From JBCCMA01 sp039026595 (lineage in GTDB: Bacteria > Pseudomonadota > Gammaproteobacteria > Steroidobacterales > JBCCMA01), in contig JBCCMA010000102.1 of NCBI GenBank assembly GCA_039026595.1, forward strand, positions 1 through 13,115: a DNA stretch of 13,115 nucleotides, given 5' to 3'. The notes beneath the pieces were generated by a model, which saw only the letters and a program-made list of their open reading frames with translations, was not told the DNA's origin and did no database searches. Position 1 is the stretch's first letter; the number at the start of each line of letters is the position of its first letter. Below are positions 1 to 8,500 of the stretch, piece after piece. Made by a program: the position numbers and the translations under genes.

Positions 1-1173
1 AAAATAAACCTTGCGCGCACCGGCCTCGCGCGCCATTTCAATAATTTCCTGCGACGTCGTACCGCGCACGATCGAATCATCGACCAAAAGTACATTCTTG
101 CCTCTAAATTCGAGATCGATCGCGTTCAGCTTGCGGCGCACTGATTTTTTCCGTTCCTGCTGGCCCGGCATGATGAACGTGCGGCCGACATACCGGTTTT
201 TTATGAACCCTTCCCGGTTCTTGACACCCAGTCGATGCGCCACCTGCACAGCAGCGGTTCGACTGGTATCGGGGACCGGCATGACCACATCCACATCGTG
301 ATCAGGCCAGACGTTCAGGATGCGTTCGGCCAACTTCTCGCCCATTCTGAGACGCGCCTTGTACACCGAGATGTTATCGATGATGGAATCCGGGCGAGCG
401 AAATAGACGTACTCGAAGATGCAGGGTGTGAGACGCGGCGCGATGGCGCACTGCTGGGCGGCAATGTCACCATCCCGGCGGATGTAAATCGCCTCACCCG
501 GCGCGACATCGCGCACCAGTTCGAAGCCCTGAGCATCCAGCGCCACAGACTCGGACGCCACCATATGCTCGACGCGACCCTCATGCTCTCGCCGGCCAAG
601 CACCAGCGGCCGGATCCCGTGCGGATCGCGCAGCGCGACCAGACCGTGTCCCGCGAGCATAGCCACCACGGCATAGCCGCCAGCGCAACGCCGGTGCACT
701 TCGCGCGCCGCGGAAAAAATATCTTCTGCCTGCGGGGTACGGCGGTTCAGGCGCTGCAGTTCGTGCGCAAACACGTTAAGCAGCGCCTCGGTGTCCGAAC
801 CGGTGTTGAGGTGCCGCATGTCGTCGCGGATCAGCATGTGCGACAGGGCGCGCGCGTTCGTCAGATTGCCGTTGTGCGCCAGACAAATGCCGTACGGCGA
901 GTTCACGTAAAAAGGCTGCGCTTCCTCAACGCTCGAGCACCCCGCCGTGGGATACCGGACATGACCGATGCCCATGTTTCCGCGCAAACGCTCCATATCA
1001 CGCTGCTTGAAGACGTCGCGCACCAAGCCGTTGCGCTTGTGCGAAAAAAGCTGCCCATCGTCACAGGTCATGATCCCGGCCGCATCCTGTCCACGGTGTT
1101 GCTGGACGGCAAGCGCATCGTAAATATCGAGGTTGACCGGTCGATGCGAGACAACGCCTACCAGACCGCACAT
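1..1173 (-). CDS. purF: Amidophosphoribosyltransferase (PurF), C-terminus cut by the window edge
   Basis: PurF catalyses the first committed step of de novo purine synthesis: the amide of glutamine is moved to PRPP to give 5-phosphoribosylamine, in the cytoplasm. The reading frame is open from an ATG at 1173 to the window edge and gives 391 residues of the roughly 500 usual for the family, so about 110 C-terminal residues lie outside. The protein begins MCGLVGVV; Cys2 is the N-terminal nucleophile of the class II glutamine amidotransferase domain once Met is removed. The DAALxxQQHRGQDAAGI-like stretch (QQHRGQDAAGI, about residues 24-34) and GDTDTEAL-equivalent GSDTEALL follow. The PRPP-binding motif VLLVDDSIVRGTTS is at residues 361-374. 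It is the last gene seen in the truA-to-purF block and starts 42 nt after the cvpA stop, which is the normal cvpA-purF arrangement. In some relatives this block is controlled by PurR, but I see no clear operator. Identification is very secure. Confidence 0.98.
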   Translation of the reverse strand, partial: MCGLVGVVSHRPVNLDIYDALAVQQHRGQDAAGIMTCDDGQLFSHKRNGLVRDVFKQRDMERLRGNMGIGHVRYPTAGCSSVEEAQPFYVNSPYGICLAHNGNLTNARALSHMLIRDDMRHLNTGSDTEALLNVFAHELQRLNRRTPQAEDIFSAAREVHRRCAGGYAVVAMLAGHGLVALRDPHGIRPLVLGRREHEGRVEHMVASESVALDAQGFELVRDVAPGEAIYIRRDGDIAAQQCAIAPRLTPCIFEYVYFARPDSIIDNISVYKARLRMGEKLAERILNVWPDHDVDVVMPVPDTSRTAAVQVAHRLGVKNREGFIKNRYVGRTFIMPGQQERKKSVRRKLNAIDLEFRGKNVLLVDDSIVRGTTSQEIIEMAREAGARKVYF

Positions 1174-1215
1174 GTGCTTAGCCCTGCTTCCAGTGGCGGT
1201 AACGGGCGACCGTAT

Positions 1216-1815
1216 TCATGGTGTCGTGTCCGAATCGGAGGCGTCTTCGGCGTTGCCGCCCGCGACACCATCGAGCGCATCTCGCAAACTGTCGAGCGTG
1301 GCCGCCCCGCCCGATTCAACCGGCGCCGATGGCTCGAGGTAGCTCGCGAGCTGCTCCGGCAATATGGCGCGGAGCGCATCGGCGACGCCCTCGCCAAACG
1401 AAATTAGCGTGGAATCCGACCACCAGCTGTCGTTTTGAAAGCCAATGAGCTGACCGAATATGACCAGCGCGCCGATGATAACAACGCCACGCACGGCGCC
1501 GAAAATCATGCCGAGCGCCTTGTCGGTGCCCGAGAGCCCGGCCTTATCCACCACAAGGGACACCAATTGACCGACCAGGCCACCGACGATCATCAGCGCG
1601 ACAAACATCGCCGCACGCGCCGACCACAGCTCAACGGTTGGCGAGCCCATTTTTCCGGAAAGATAAGGGAGCAGCACGTCACTGAATTGCATCGCGCCGA
1701 CGCCGGCCACGACCCACGTGCCAAGACCGATCAGTTCGGGAAAGAGACCGCGGAAAAAACCGACCACCATCGACACGGCGATGATCGCCAGCACAATCAG
1801 ATCAATAGTCGTCAT
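1216..1815 (-). CDS. cvpA: CvpA family inner-membrane protein
   Basis: The product is 199 residues, somewhat longer than the 162 of E. coli CvpA. Four hydrophobic segments are visible at about residues 4-25, 29-46, 66-90 and 100-127, with the family's glycine-rich FFRGL motif after the first helix. The N-terminus MTTIDLIVLAIIAVS and the position directly before purF fit CvpA, named for its requirement in colicin V production and linked in enterobacteria to envelope and bile-salt tolerance; its biochemical activity is not established. The C-terminal 55 or so residues are hydrophilic and acidic, ending in a Asp/Ser-rich tail that E. coli CvpA lacks. A longer frame upstream overlaps dedD; I chose the ATG at 1815 because it starts exactly at the conserved hydrophobic N-terminus, with GGA about 8 nt ahead. 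The gene lies 64 nt after dedD and 42 nt before purF, so it is probably co-transcribed with both. Confidence 0.95.
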   Translation of the reverse strand: MTTIDLIVLAIIAVSMVVGFFRGLFPELIGLGTWVVAGVGAMQFSDVLLPYLSGKMGSPTVELWSARAAMFVALMIVGGLVGQLVSLVVDKAGLSGTDKALGMIFGAVRGVVIIGALVIFGQLIGFQNDSWWSDSTLISFGEGVADALRAILPEQLASYLEPSAPVESGGAATLDSLRDALDGVAGGNAEDASDSDTTP

Positions 1816-1879
1816 TTGATTCCGTCGCCCCCCGGTTCGGGCGTAGTCTACCAAAGTGACCCGCACGTCGCGGGCGAAT

Positions 1880-2467
1880 TTAACCCGGGTGCGGCACCAC
1901 GCGGACCGATTGCCGATCCTTTCGCAGCCGCTCTGCCAGCTTGCCGGCCTCATCGCGGGTTGGCTTCGGTCCGACACGAACCCGGTACATCGCTCGGCCG
2001 TCCAGCCGTTTGCTCGAAACGAAGGCCTTGTAGCCAAGCCTGGTGAGTTGATCCGACAGCCTGTTGGCATTGTCCTGGCTTTCGAAACTGCCAACCTGCA
2101 CGGCCCACCCAGCCGCCGGATCGGGCGGCATCGCCCTCGGCATGGGGGCCGCCGGCAAGGGCGCCGCGGCAGCAGGGCGATCCTCGGCCGTCGCCGGTTT
2201 CGATGTCGCGACCGACTCAGGCACGCCGGCCCGTTCTTCTGTGCTGGGCGCCACCGGAAGTGGCGACGACGTCCGACCGCTCGCAGCGCGGTTACGATCA
2301 TCCCCGGTCGGTACGACCACCGTGGTCATGGTAGCGGACGGCAGTGGTACCGGCTGGGTGCGCGTCGCACCGTTCACCTCACCGTCCAGCAGCGCTGGAA
2401 TGAAGAGGATGCCGACTGAAAACAGAATAATGGCGCCAGTGATGCGCTCTTTCAGCTTGCGTTCCAT
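1880..2467 (-). CDS. dedD: SPOR-domain cell-division protein, DedD-like
   Basis: This 195-residue protein has the DedD layout. A short basic N-terminus (MERKLKER) is followed by one membrane segment at about residues 10-27, then a Pro/Ala-rich linker at about 35-118, then a C-terminal SPOR domain at about 119-192 beginning GWAVQVGSF. SPOR domains bind septal peptidoglycan lacking stem peptides, so the protein is expected in the inner membrane with its SPOR domain in the periplasm at the division site. The family's N-terminal hallmark, a positive stretch then an ITGAIILF-type helix and an IPALLDG motif, is present. It starts 3 nt after the folC stop, and no good Shine-Dalgarno sequence is visible before the ATG at 2467, so translation is probably coupled to folC. 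The folC-dedD-cvpA-purF order matches E. coli. Other SPOR proteins such as FtsN are less likely given this context. Confidence 0.93.
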   Translation of the reverse strand: MERKLKERITGAIILFSVGILFIPALLDGEVNGATRTQPVPLPSATMTTVVVPTGDDRNRAASGRTSSPLPVAPSTEERAGVPESVATSKPATAEDRPAAAAPLPAAPMPRAMPPDPAAGWAVQVGSFESQDNANRLSDQLTRLGYKAFVSSKRLDGRAMYRVRVGPKPTRDEAGKLAERLRKDRQSVRVVPHPG

Positions 2468-2470
2468 AGT

Positions 2471-3754
2471 TCAGGCGACGTTGGTTGGGAACGCGTCGGA
2501 GTATAGCCCAAGCCATGCAAGCGCTGGGCCGACGATCTGAAACGAGCCACAAACCACGATCGTCTCGTTCATATCCGCACGGGCACGCTCGATGGACAGC
2601 GCACCGGCCACCGAACTTGACCTGTGCATGACATCAACACCCAACTCGGCAAGGCGGGTGCCAAGTACGCGCGCCGCCAGCCCGCGCGATCCGTGCGTAG
2701 AGACGGCATGCCAAGTGCTGGCATGGGGACGCAATGCACCCACAAATCCGCCCACATCCTTACCCGCCAGCATCCCAAGCAAAATGCGTTTGCGACCGGG
2801 CAGTTCGACCAGGCGCTTTGCAAGGCTCTCCGCGGCCTGCGGATTGTGGGCCACGTCCAGAAGGAACGACGGCGACCCCGGCACGAATTGCTGGCGCCCC
2901 GACAGCGCAAACCCCTCGATCATCGCCGCTATCCGGGTATCTGACGGGAGGCGGTCAAGGCAGTGCGCGGCGGCGATGGCCCCGGTCATGCTGTCCGTTT
3001 GCCCGTCATCCGGGCGCGGCAGGTCAAGGGACACCGGCCCGCTGTCGCCTGTACGGTTGATGGAAAGCTCCAGGCGCTGATCCGAACAGCGCACGCGCAG
3101 TTCATCGCCCAACGCAAGTAACTCTGCACCCACATCACGTGCCGCTTCCGCCACACTCTGCGGCGTGTCGCGCCCACAGACGATTGCGGGGCGGCCCGAC
3201 CGAAATACGCCGGCCTTCTCACGGCCGATGCGGGTCAGGGAATCGCCCAGATAGTCGGTATGGTCCAGACCAATGCGAGTGACCACCGCAACGTCCGCAT
3301 CGAGCACATTAACCGCGTCGAGCCGACCGCCAAGCCCCACCTCCAGCACGAGCACCTCGAGTGCAGCGGACTGAAAACAGACGAACGCTGCAAGCGTGGT
3401 GAATTCGAAAAATGTCAGCGACACCTCGCCGCGCGCCTTTTCGACCTGCGCGAAGGCGCGGCACAGTTCGGCATCGTCAACGCAGGTCCCGTCTATCCGG
3501 ATGCGTTCTGAAAAGCGCAGGAGATGCGGTGAGGTATACAACCCGGTACGCGCGCCGTGAGCCCGAAGGAGCAGATCCAGAAAATGGGCACATGTGCCCT
3601 TGCCGTTGGTGCCGGCGATGGTGACCACAGACGGCATGGCGTCAGGTTGGGAAAGGCGGGACCAAACCGCCGCCACGCGGTCCAGCCCGAGATCCATCTC
3701 ACGCGCGTGCAGCCGAGCGATATGGTCAAGCCATGCTGTCAGGCTCGTCGGCAC
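2471..3754 (-). CDS. folC: Bifunctional dihydrofolate/folylpolyglutamate synthase (FolC), GTG start
   Basis: FolC adds L-glutamate to dihydropteroate to make dihydrofolate, and extends the glutamate tail of folates, using ATP in the cytoplasm. The predicted 427 residues compare well with 422 in E. coli. Visible are the N-terminal LDRV segment, the P-loop GTNGKGT (residues 48-54), the TSPHLLRFSERIR motif, a DHTDYLG segment followed by the REKAG lysine motif, SGRQQ, and the DVAHNP motif that opens the C-terminal Mur-ligase-like domain. The frame could extend to an ATG at 3886, but that would overlap accD by about 160 nt and add 44 residues not seen in the family. The GTG at 3754 has GGAAG six nt upstream and puts the first conserved residues where E. 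coli has them. It overlaps the accD tail by 29 nt, suggesting coupled translation. dedD follows after 3 nt. Confidence 0.96.
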   Translation of the reverse strand: MPTSLTAWLDHIARLHAREMDLGLDRVAAVWSRLSQPDAMPSVVTIAGTNGKGTCAHFLDLLLRAHGARTGLYTSPHLLRFSERIRIDGTCVDDAELCRAFAQVEKARGEVSLTFFEFTTLAAFVCFQSAALEVLVLEVGLGGRLDAVNVLDADVAVVTRIGLDHTDYLGDSLTRIGREKAGVFRSGRPAIVCGRDTPQSVAEAARDVGAELLALGDELRVRCSDQRLELSINRTGDSGPVSLDLPRPDDGQTDSMTGAIAAAHCLDRLPSDTRIAAMIEGFALSGRQQFVPGSPSFLLDVAHNPQAAESLAKRLVELPGRKRILLGMLAGKDVGGFVGALRPHASTWHAVSTHGSRGLAARVLGTRLAELGVDVMHRSSSVAGALSIERARADMNETIVVCGSFQIVGPALAWLGLYSDAFPTNVA

Positions 3755-4682
3755 CGTGGTCTTCCGAGATGGTCGCGGGCTCACTCTCGCCGTTTGATTC
3801 GTGGATCTCGGGCTCCGCAGACTCGGGTTCCGGGCGTCGTCCCGCGAGCTTTGCAAGAAGTTCGGCAATTTGATCACGCATTTCACGGCGATCGACGATC
3901 ATGTCGATCGCTCCGTGCTCCAACAGGAACTCACTGCGCTGGAAACCCTTGGGCAGGGTCTCTTTAACCGTTTGCTCAATAACACGCGGCCCGGCGAAGC
4001 CGATGAGCGCCTGCGGTTCGGCGACATTGATGTCGCCGAGCATCGCCAGAGAGGCGGATACGCCGCCCGTGGTCGGATCGGTCAGCACCGAAATGTAAGG
4101 GACACCCGCGTCGGACAGCCGTGATAGTGCGGCCGATGTCTTGGCCATTTGCAGTAATGACATCAGCCCCTCCTGCATGCGCGCACCGCCGCTGGCGCTG
4201 AAACAAACGAGCGGAATCCGATGTTCCAAAGCGTGGGCAGCCGCGCGGCAGAAACGCTCGCCGACGACGGAGCCCATTGATCCGCCCATGAAAAAGAACT
4301 CAAACGCGCAGGCCGCAATGGGCTGGCCGGCCAATTCACCGTGCGCAGCGATCAACGCTTCGGACTCTCCGGTCTTTTTCTGACCCGCGTTAATGCGATC
4401 ACGATATTTTTTCTCGTCGCGAAACTTCAACGGGTCGGTCGTGGCGAGATCCACGCCGAACTCTTCGAAACGACCCTCGTCGAAAAACATCTCAAGGCGT
4501 TGACGAGCGCCGATCCGCGAGTGATAGCCGCATTGGGGGCACACAAACAAATTGCGCTCGAGATCGGCACGGTACTGAACCGCATCGCACGATTTGCATT
4601 TGCTCCACAGGCCCTCGGGCACCGAGCGCTTGCGACGCTCGGTCTTGATCCGTTCGGGCATGATTTTTCGCAGCCAGCTCAT
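3726..4682 (-). CDS. accD: Acetyl-CoA carboxylase carboxyltransferase subunit beta (AccD)
   Basis: AccD pairs with AccA to transfer the carboxyl group from carboxybiotin on AccB to acetyl-CoA, making malonyl-CoA for fatty acid synthesis. The 318-residue product starts MSWLRKIMP and carries the four-cysteine zinc ribbon at C29, C32, C48 and C51, as expected for bacterial AccD. The crotonase-fold carboxyltransferase core follows, with the SASGGARMQEG oxyanion-type motif, the LTDPTTGGVSAS segment and GFAGPRVIEQT. E. coli AccD has 304 residues; the extra length here is an acidic, Glu/Ser-rich C-terminal tail from about residue 282, whose coding DNA also holds the folC GTG start. The ATG at 4682 has GAGG nine nt ahead and matches the family N-terminus. 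It lies 34 nt after truA. The dedA (E. coli) or trpF (Pseudomonas) gene often found between truA and accD is absent. accA is not in this window. Confidence 0.98.
   Translation of the reverse strand: MSWLRKIMPERIKTERRKRSVPEGLWSKCKSCDAVQYRADLERNLFVCPQCGYHSRIGARQRLEMFFDEGRFEEFGVDLATTDPLKFRDEKKYRDRINAGQKKTGESEALIAAHGELAGQPIAACAFEFFFMGGSMGSVVGERFCRAAAHALEHRIPLVCFSASGGARMQEGLMSLLQMAKTSAALSRLSDAGVPYISVLTDPTTGGVSASLAMLGDINVAEPQALIGFAGPRVIEQTVKETLPKGFQRSEFLLEHGAIDMIVDRREMRDQIAELLAKLAGRRPEPESAEPEIHESNGESEPATISEDHGADEPDSMA
3761..3765 (-). promoter_or_regulatory. Ribosome binding site supporting the folC GTG start
   Basis: GGAAG lies six nt upstream of the GTG at 3754, inside the last codons of accD. 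Together with protein length, it favours this GTG over the distant ATG at 3886. Seen in sequence; function inferred. Confidence 0.55.
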
Positions 4683-4716
4683 AGCAAAATGCCTCGCCGC
4701 ACAGAGGGACTAGTCT

Positions 4717-5535
4717 TTAGCATGCCGGAATCATAATCGAAGACGGCGAAAAGAGCGCGTCATCTGTAATGTCGCTGGGCACACCAAACCGCGGCTCGTA
4801 GCGCACGCCGGACAGATACAGGCCGTGGGGAGGCACCGTGACGCCCGCATGGTCGCGATCTCGCGCCGCCAGTGTATCTGCCAGCCACCGCTCGTCGCGC
4901 TCGGCATGCCCGACGCGCATCAGAGAACCGACGATGATCCGCACCATGTTCTGCAGGAACGCATTGGCGACGATCTCAACGACAACCCACGGCCCCGCCC
5001 GCCGTACGCTCAACGACTGTACGGTTCGAACGGGTTGCGCAGCCTGGCAGCCCGAGGCTCGAAACGCCGAGAAATCGTGCTCGCCGACCAGAATCTCCGC
5101 TGCCCCGCTCATCGCCTTCACATCCAGCGCACGCGGCACGTGCACAGCGCGGTGTCGATGCAACGCACTGGGGGCGCGGCGATTCAACAGGAAAAATCGG
5201 TAGCGTCGGCTCAGTGCGCCGAAGCGTGCATGGAAGTCGGGTGGCACCGGTACGGCACGAAGCACCCGCACTTCGTCGGGCAGATTGGCATTGACGCCAC
5301 GCGTCCATGCCTCGAGCGAGCGCTCCACCGGTGAATCAAAGTGCACCACCTGCGATGTGGCGTGGACGCCTGCGTCCGTGCGACCGGCACAAATCGTGGA
5401 AATCGGGTGAGCAGCAACCCGCGCAAGCGCAGTTTCGAGCGCGCCCTGAACAGAACGATCCGTGGTCTGAATCTGCCAGCCGTGAAAACCGGCGCCGTCG
5501 TACTCGACCACGAGGGCAAATCGCTGCCCAACCAA
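4717..5535 (-). CDS. truA: tRNA pseudouridine(38-40) synthase TruA, TTG start
   Basis: TruA converts uridines 38-40 in the anticodon stem-loop of many tRNAs to pseudouridine. The product is 272 residues, close to the E. coli length. The first strand LVVEYDGAGFHGWQ is followed by the catalytic motif AGRTDAGVHA, with the aspartate nucleophile at D54. Further family motifs are FHARF, SRRYRFFL, GEHDFSAFRASGCQ and the FLQNMVRIIVGSL segment near residue 200. No ATG or GTG lies upstream in frame before the fimV terminator. The TTG at 5535 is the only common start that keeps the whole first beta strand; a GTG at 5511 would remove it. The TTG sits inside the T-run of the terminator hairpin and has no Shine-Dalgarno sequence at normal distance, so the start assignment is less sure than the identity. 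It heads the block truA-accD-folC-dedD-cvpA-purF. Confidence 0.95.
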   Translation of the reverse strand: MVGQRFALVVEYDGAGFHGWQIQTTDRSVQGALETALARVAAHPISTICAGRTDAGVHATSQVVHFDSPVERSLEAWTRGVNANLPDEVRVLRAVPVPPDFHARFGALSRRYRFFLLNRRAPSALHRHRAVHVPRALDVKAMSGAAEILVGEHDFSAFRASGCQAAQPVRTVQSLSVRRAGPWVVVEIVANAFLQNMVRIIVGSLMRVGHAERDERWLADTLAARDRDHAGVTVPPHGLYLSGVRYEPRFGVPSDITDDALFSPSSIMIPAC

Positions 5536-5564
5536 AAACGCCGGAGGGGGTGAGCCTCCGGCGT
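5534..5564 (-). terminator. Intrinsic terminator after fimV
   Basis: On the minus strand a 10-bp perfect stem (ACGCCGGAGG pairing with CCTCCGGCGT, seven-base loop) is followed directly by five T residues. It starts 24 nt past the fimV stop and is oriented to end fimV transcription. The plus strand has no T-run, so it is one-directional. The last T residues overlap the proposed truA TTG start, which is unusual. Confidence 0.85.
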
Positions 5565-5588
5565 CGGTTGAGTCGTGCTCAGGCGTGT

Positions 5589-8500
5589 TCAGGGCAAGGC
5601 GTCCAGCAGGGCACGGGCATCCTGACGCTGGCCGTCATCACCCTCTTCGATAACTTCCTCCAGAATGCCCCGCGCGCCATCCGGATCCCCCATCTCCATG
5701 TAGGCACGCGCCAGGTCCAGCTTGGTACCCACCTCGCTCGGGCCGCCGTCATCAATGTCCGGCAGCGCAAGGTCCTGTGCGGCAACGCGCATCGTCGTGT
5801 TTTCCACGTCGGGGACGCCGTCCTCAAACAGAGGATCACCCACGTCCAGGTCGACCGCGAGAGACTCCTGAGTTGAGTCGGAATCCACGCCGTTGAAGAC
5901 GTCATCGTCCTCGCCGTCCACCGAATCGACGACACCCTGAAACGTCAGATCATCGCGGGTAGTACCGTTGTCGCCATCGAGCAGCGGCGACTTGATCAAA
6001 ACCGTTGCGTCGTCACCGACAAAGGCGTCTGCATCCGGCTCTTCCACCGGGTGCTCTGCAAAAATATCGCTGAAGTCGTCATCCGATATGGCGGCGTCGA
6101 AGCCGTCCGCAGCGGTCGTCGCCGGCGCGTCGTCACCCTCGGTGTCGTCCGCCAGATCGCTCAGCGCGGGCGTCAGCACCGTGGCGTCGTCACTGCCAAA
6201 CACGTCGGCACTGAAATCGGCCTCGAGCTTGCCCTCGTGGGTATCGTCAATCGACGGCCCCAGAAGCAACTCCGTATCGTCGTCGTCCACCTCAGTGTCC
6301 AGCGGCAGCTCAACGGCGTCGCCATCATCGGCAAGGGCCTTGATTTCAGCCGAGAACGACCCGGTGGCATCCGATGCCGGCGCAGGCGTCGGGACCTCAT
6401 TCTCCTCGTCGAAGCCTTCGGCGCCCGCGAGGAGTTCTTCCATTTCGACTTTCAGTTGCGACGTGTCGAGCAGTACGTCGCGCGTCTCATCGATGGGCTC
6501 GTCCGCCAACCCCTCGACCACCGCTGCATCGACATTCGGTTCGGCGTCGTCAGTCGCATCATCAAGACCGCCGAACAACGCATCAAGGTCATCGCCTGCA
6601 TCAATGTCGAGGGCTTCCACCACGCCGGTCGCGCCCGTCTCAACGGATTGTGGCGCGGTGAGCGGCTCATCGATCGCGTCGGGTCCGGACAGATCGATGT
6701 CAAGCCCGAGGTCATCCAGGTTGATCTCAGAGGTGTTATCGGTGTCGTCGCCGAGATCATCCAGACGCGATGCAAGCGGATCATCGTCCGTCTCGTCGTC
6801 CTGATTGGAGAAATCGAAATCGATGACGTTGTCGGCCGCGCTTGCTTGCTCTGCGGCCTCGACCGCGCTGCCGAGGTCAAAGTCCATTTCGGTCTCTTCC
6901 GCCACCGTCTCTGTTGCGAGATCAAGCGGCGCGACGCCGGTTTCATCGAGCTGCAGATCCACGGCGCTGGCAGCAGCAAGATCGTCCCCGCTGAACAAGT
7001 CAACATCGGGGCAGATCTGGCGCCCCATGATCGCCACCTTGTTCCAATCGCCGTCGGGCTCCGCGCCCATTTCCTCGCGAAGCACCGTCGCCGCGTCGAG
7101 GAACGCATTCTTGTTGCCCCACACGAAGTAAATCTCAAGCAGCTTGAGTTTCAGGTCACGTCGGTCCGGCTCGCGTTCCGCCGCGCCGGTGATCAGTTCA
7201 GCCGCCTGATCGTACAGACCGTATGCAATGTGGAAATCGGCCTCAGCGAGCGGGTCGGACTGATCCAACGCGACACTGTCGTCACCGGCGAGGGTGTCTT
7301 CAAACGGAAACTCGACCGGAGACGCCGCTTCCTCAGCGCTGTCCGCCTCCGCCGCGAGCCCCGCGTCGGACTCCGCCTCGCTGAAGTCAATCGGTTTGAA
7401 CGTGCCCGTGTCTTCGAGATACGACGCCGGATCATCGCCTTGCGCCACCTCAACCGCGCCCAGGTCGCTCTCGTCAGGCAGCGGAACGGCGCTGTCATTG
7501 GAAAGGGCCTCCCACGACGCATTGTCCTCTTCAACCGCGCCTGTCTTGCGGGATCGCCAGAGAGCCACACCTGCGAGCACGGCAAGCAGCCCGAGCACCG
7601 CCGGCCAGAGAGCGACGATCTTGCTGACCAGTCCGGTGTCCGACGTATCCGCCGGCGGCGCAATGTCCGCCGTACTGACCGGCGCCGGGTCTGGTACCGG
7701 CTGCGAGTCCGGAGCCGGGTCCGAAGGGGGTTGTGCATCGGACGCGACCTCTGCAGCGTCGGCCAGCACGGCGGGCGCGTCGCTTGCGTCGGCGGTCGGC
7801 TCGATCTGGGTCGCGATGCTGGCTTCCGGCTCAACAGCCTCGACCGGCTCTGTGGGACGGTCACCATCGGCGAGCTGCGCCTGCAACTCGGCCAGCTCGG
7901 CGTTGCGCAGATTGAAGATGCGCTCGTTCTCGGCGAGTTCCTCGCGAAGCGCATCGATCTCGTCCGTCAGGATGTCGTTTTTCTCCCGCTCACCGTCCAG
8001 CTCGGCGCGCAGTTCCGCGTCCGCGTCGCCCGCGGGGCTGTCCGGCGCGCGCAAACGCAGCCGCCGGTCGTCACGCGCCGGACCCGGCGCTGGCGTGGAC
8101 GCAGTGGGTTGGCTGGCTGAGCGCACTGGAGTGGACGCCCGCCAGCGCTGGTTGTGGTCGCGGGCTTGTGCGAACGCGTCCTGCCGGCTGATACGCGCCG
8201 CGTTTGCCGCGCTCGGCAAGGTGAGCGTCGACCCTTCCTTAAGCAAGTTGATATTGCCGAGGAAGGCGTCCGGGTTCGCATTGTAGATCGCGATCATCAT
8301 TTGATTGATGGTCAAGTCGGTGCCGGCGCGAGCGCGGTTCGCGATGGCCCAGAGCGTCTCGTTGCGCTTAACGGGTCCGTAATCCGACCCCTGCGTGGCA
8401 GGCGCCGCGCGGGTGGTCTCGGCCGCCGGCGCGGGCGCCGGAGCAGGGGATGGCTGAATGACGCCGGCGCCGGGCTGTGGCTGCGCGGCCGCACTTCGCG

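Noticed and set aside
235..1407. 390-codon open frame on the plus strand
   Set aside because: It lies opposite purF and the end of cvpA, whose frames carry clear catalytic and membrane features; the translated plus frame shows no family motif.
1860..1874. Small hairpin between dedD and cvpA (CCCGC/GCGGG)
   Set aside because: Only five base pairs and no T-run, in a GC-rich gap where such matches are expected; not a credible terminator.
6051..8120. 689-codon open frame on the plus strand
   Set aside because: It is antisense to fimV, is Arg/Val/Ile-rich without any recognisable domain, and is explained by the acidic and Ala-rich codons of the opposite strand. FimV itself matches its family end to end.
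7294..8286. Ser-rich plus-strand frame resembling a low-complexity surface protein
   Set aside because: Ser/Ala richness is the mirror of Asp/Glu/Ala codons in FimV; no start signal and no domain.
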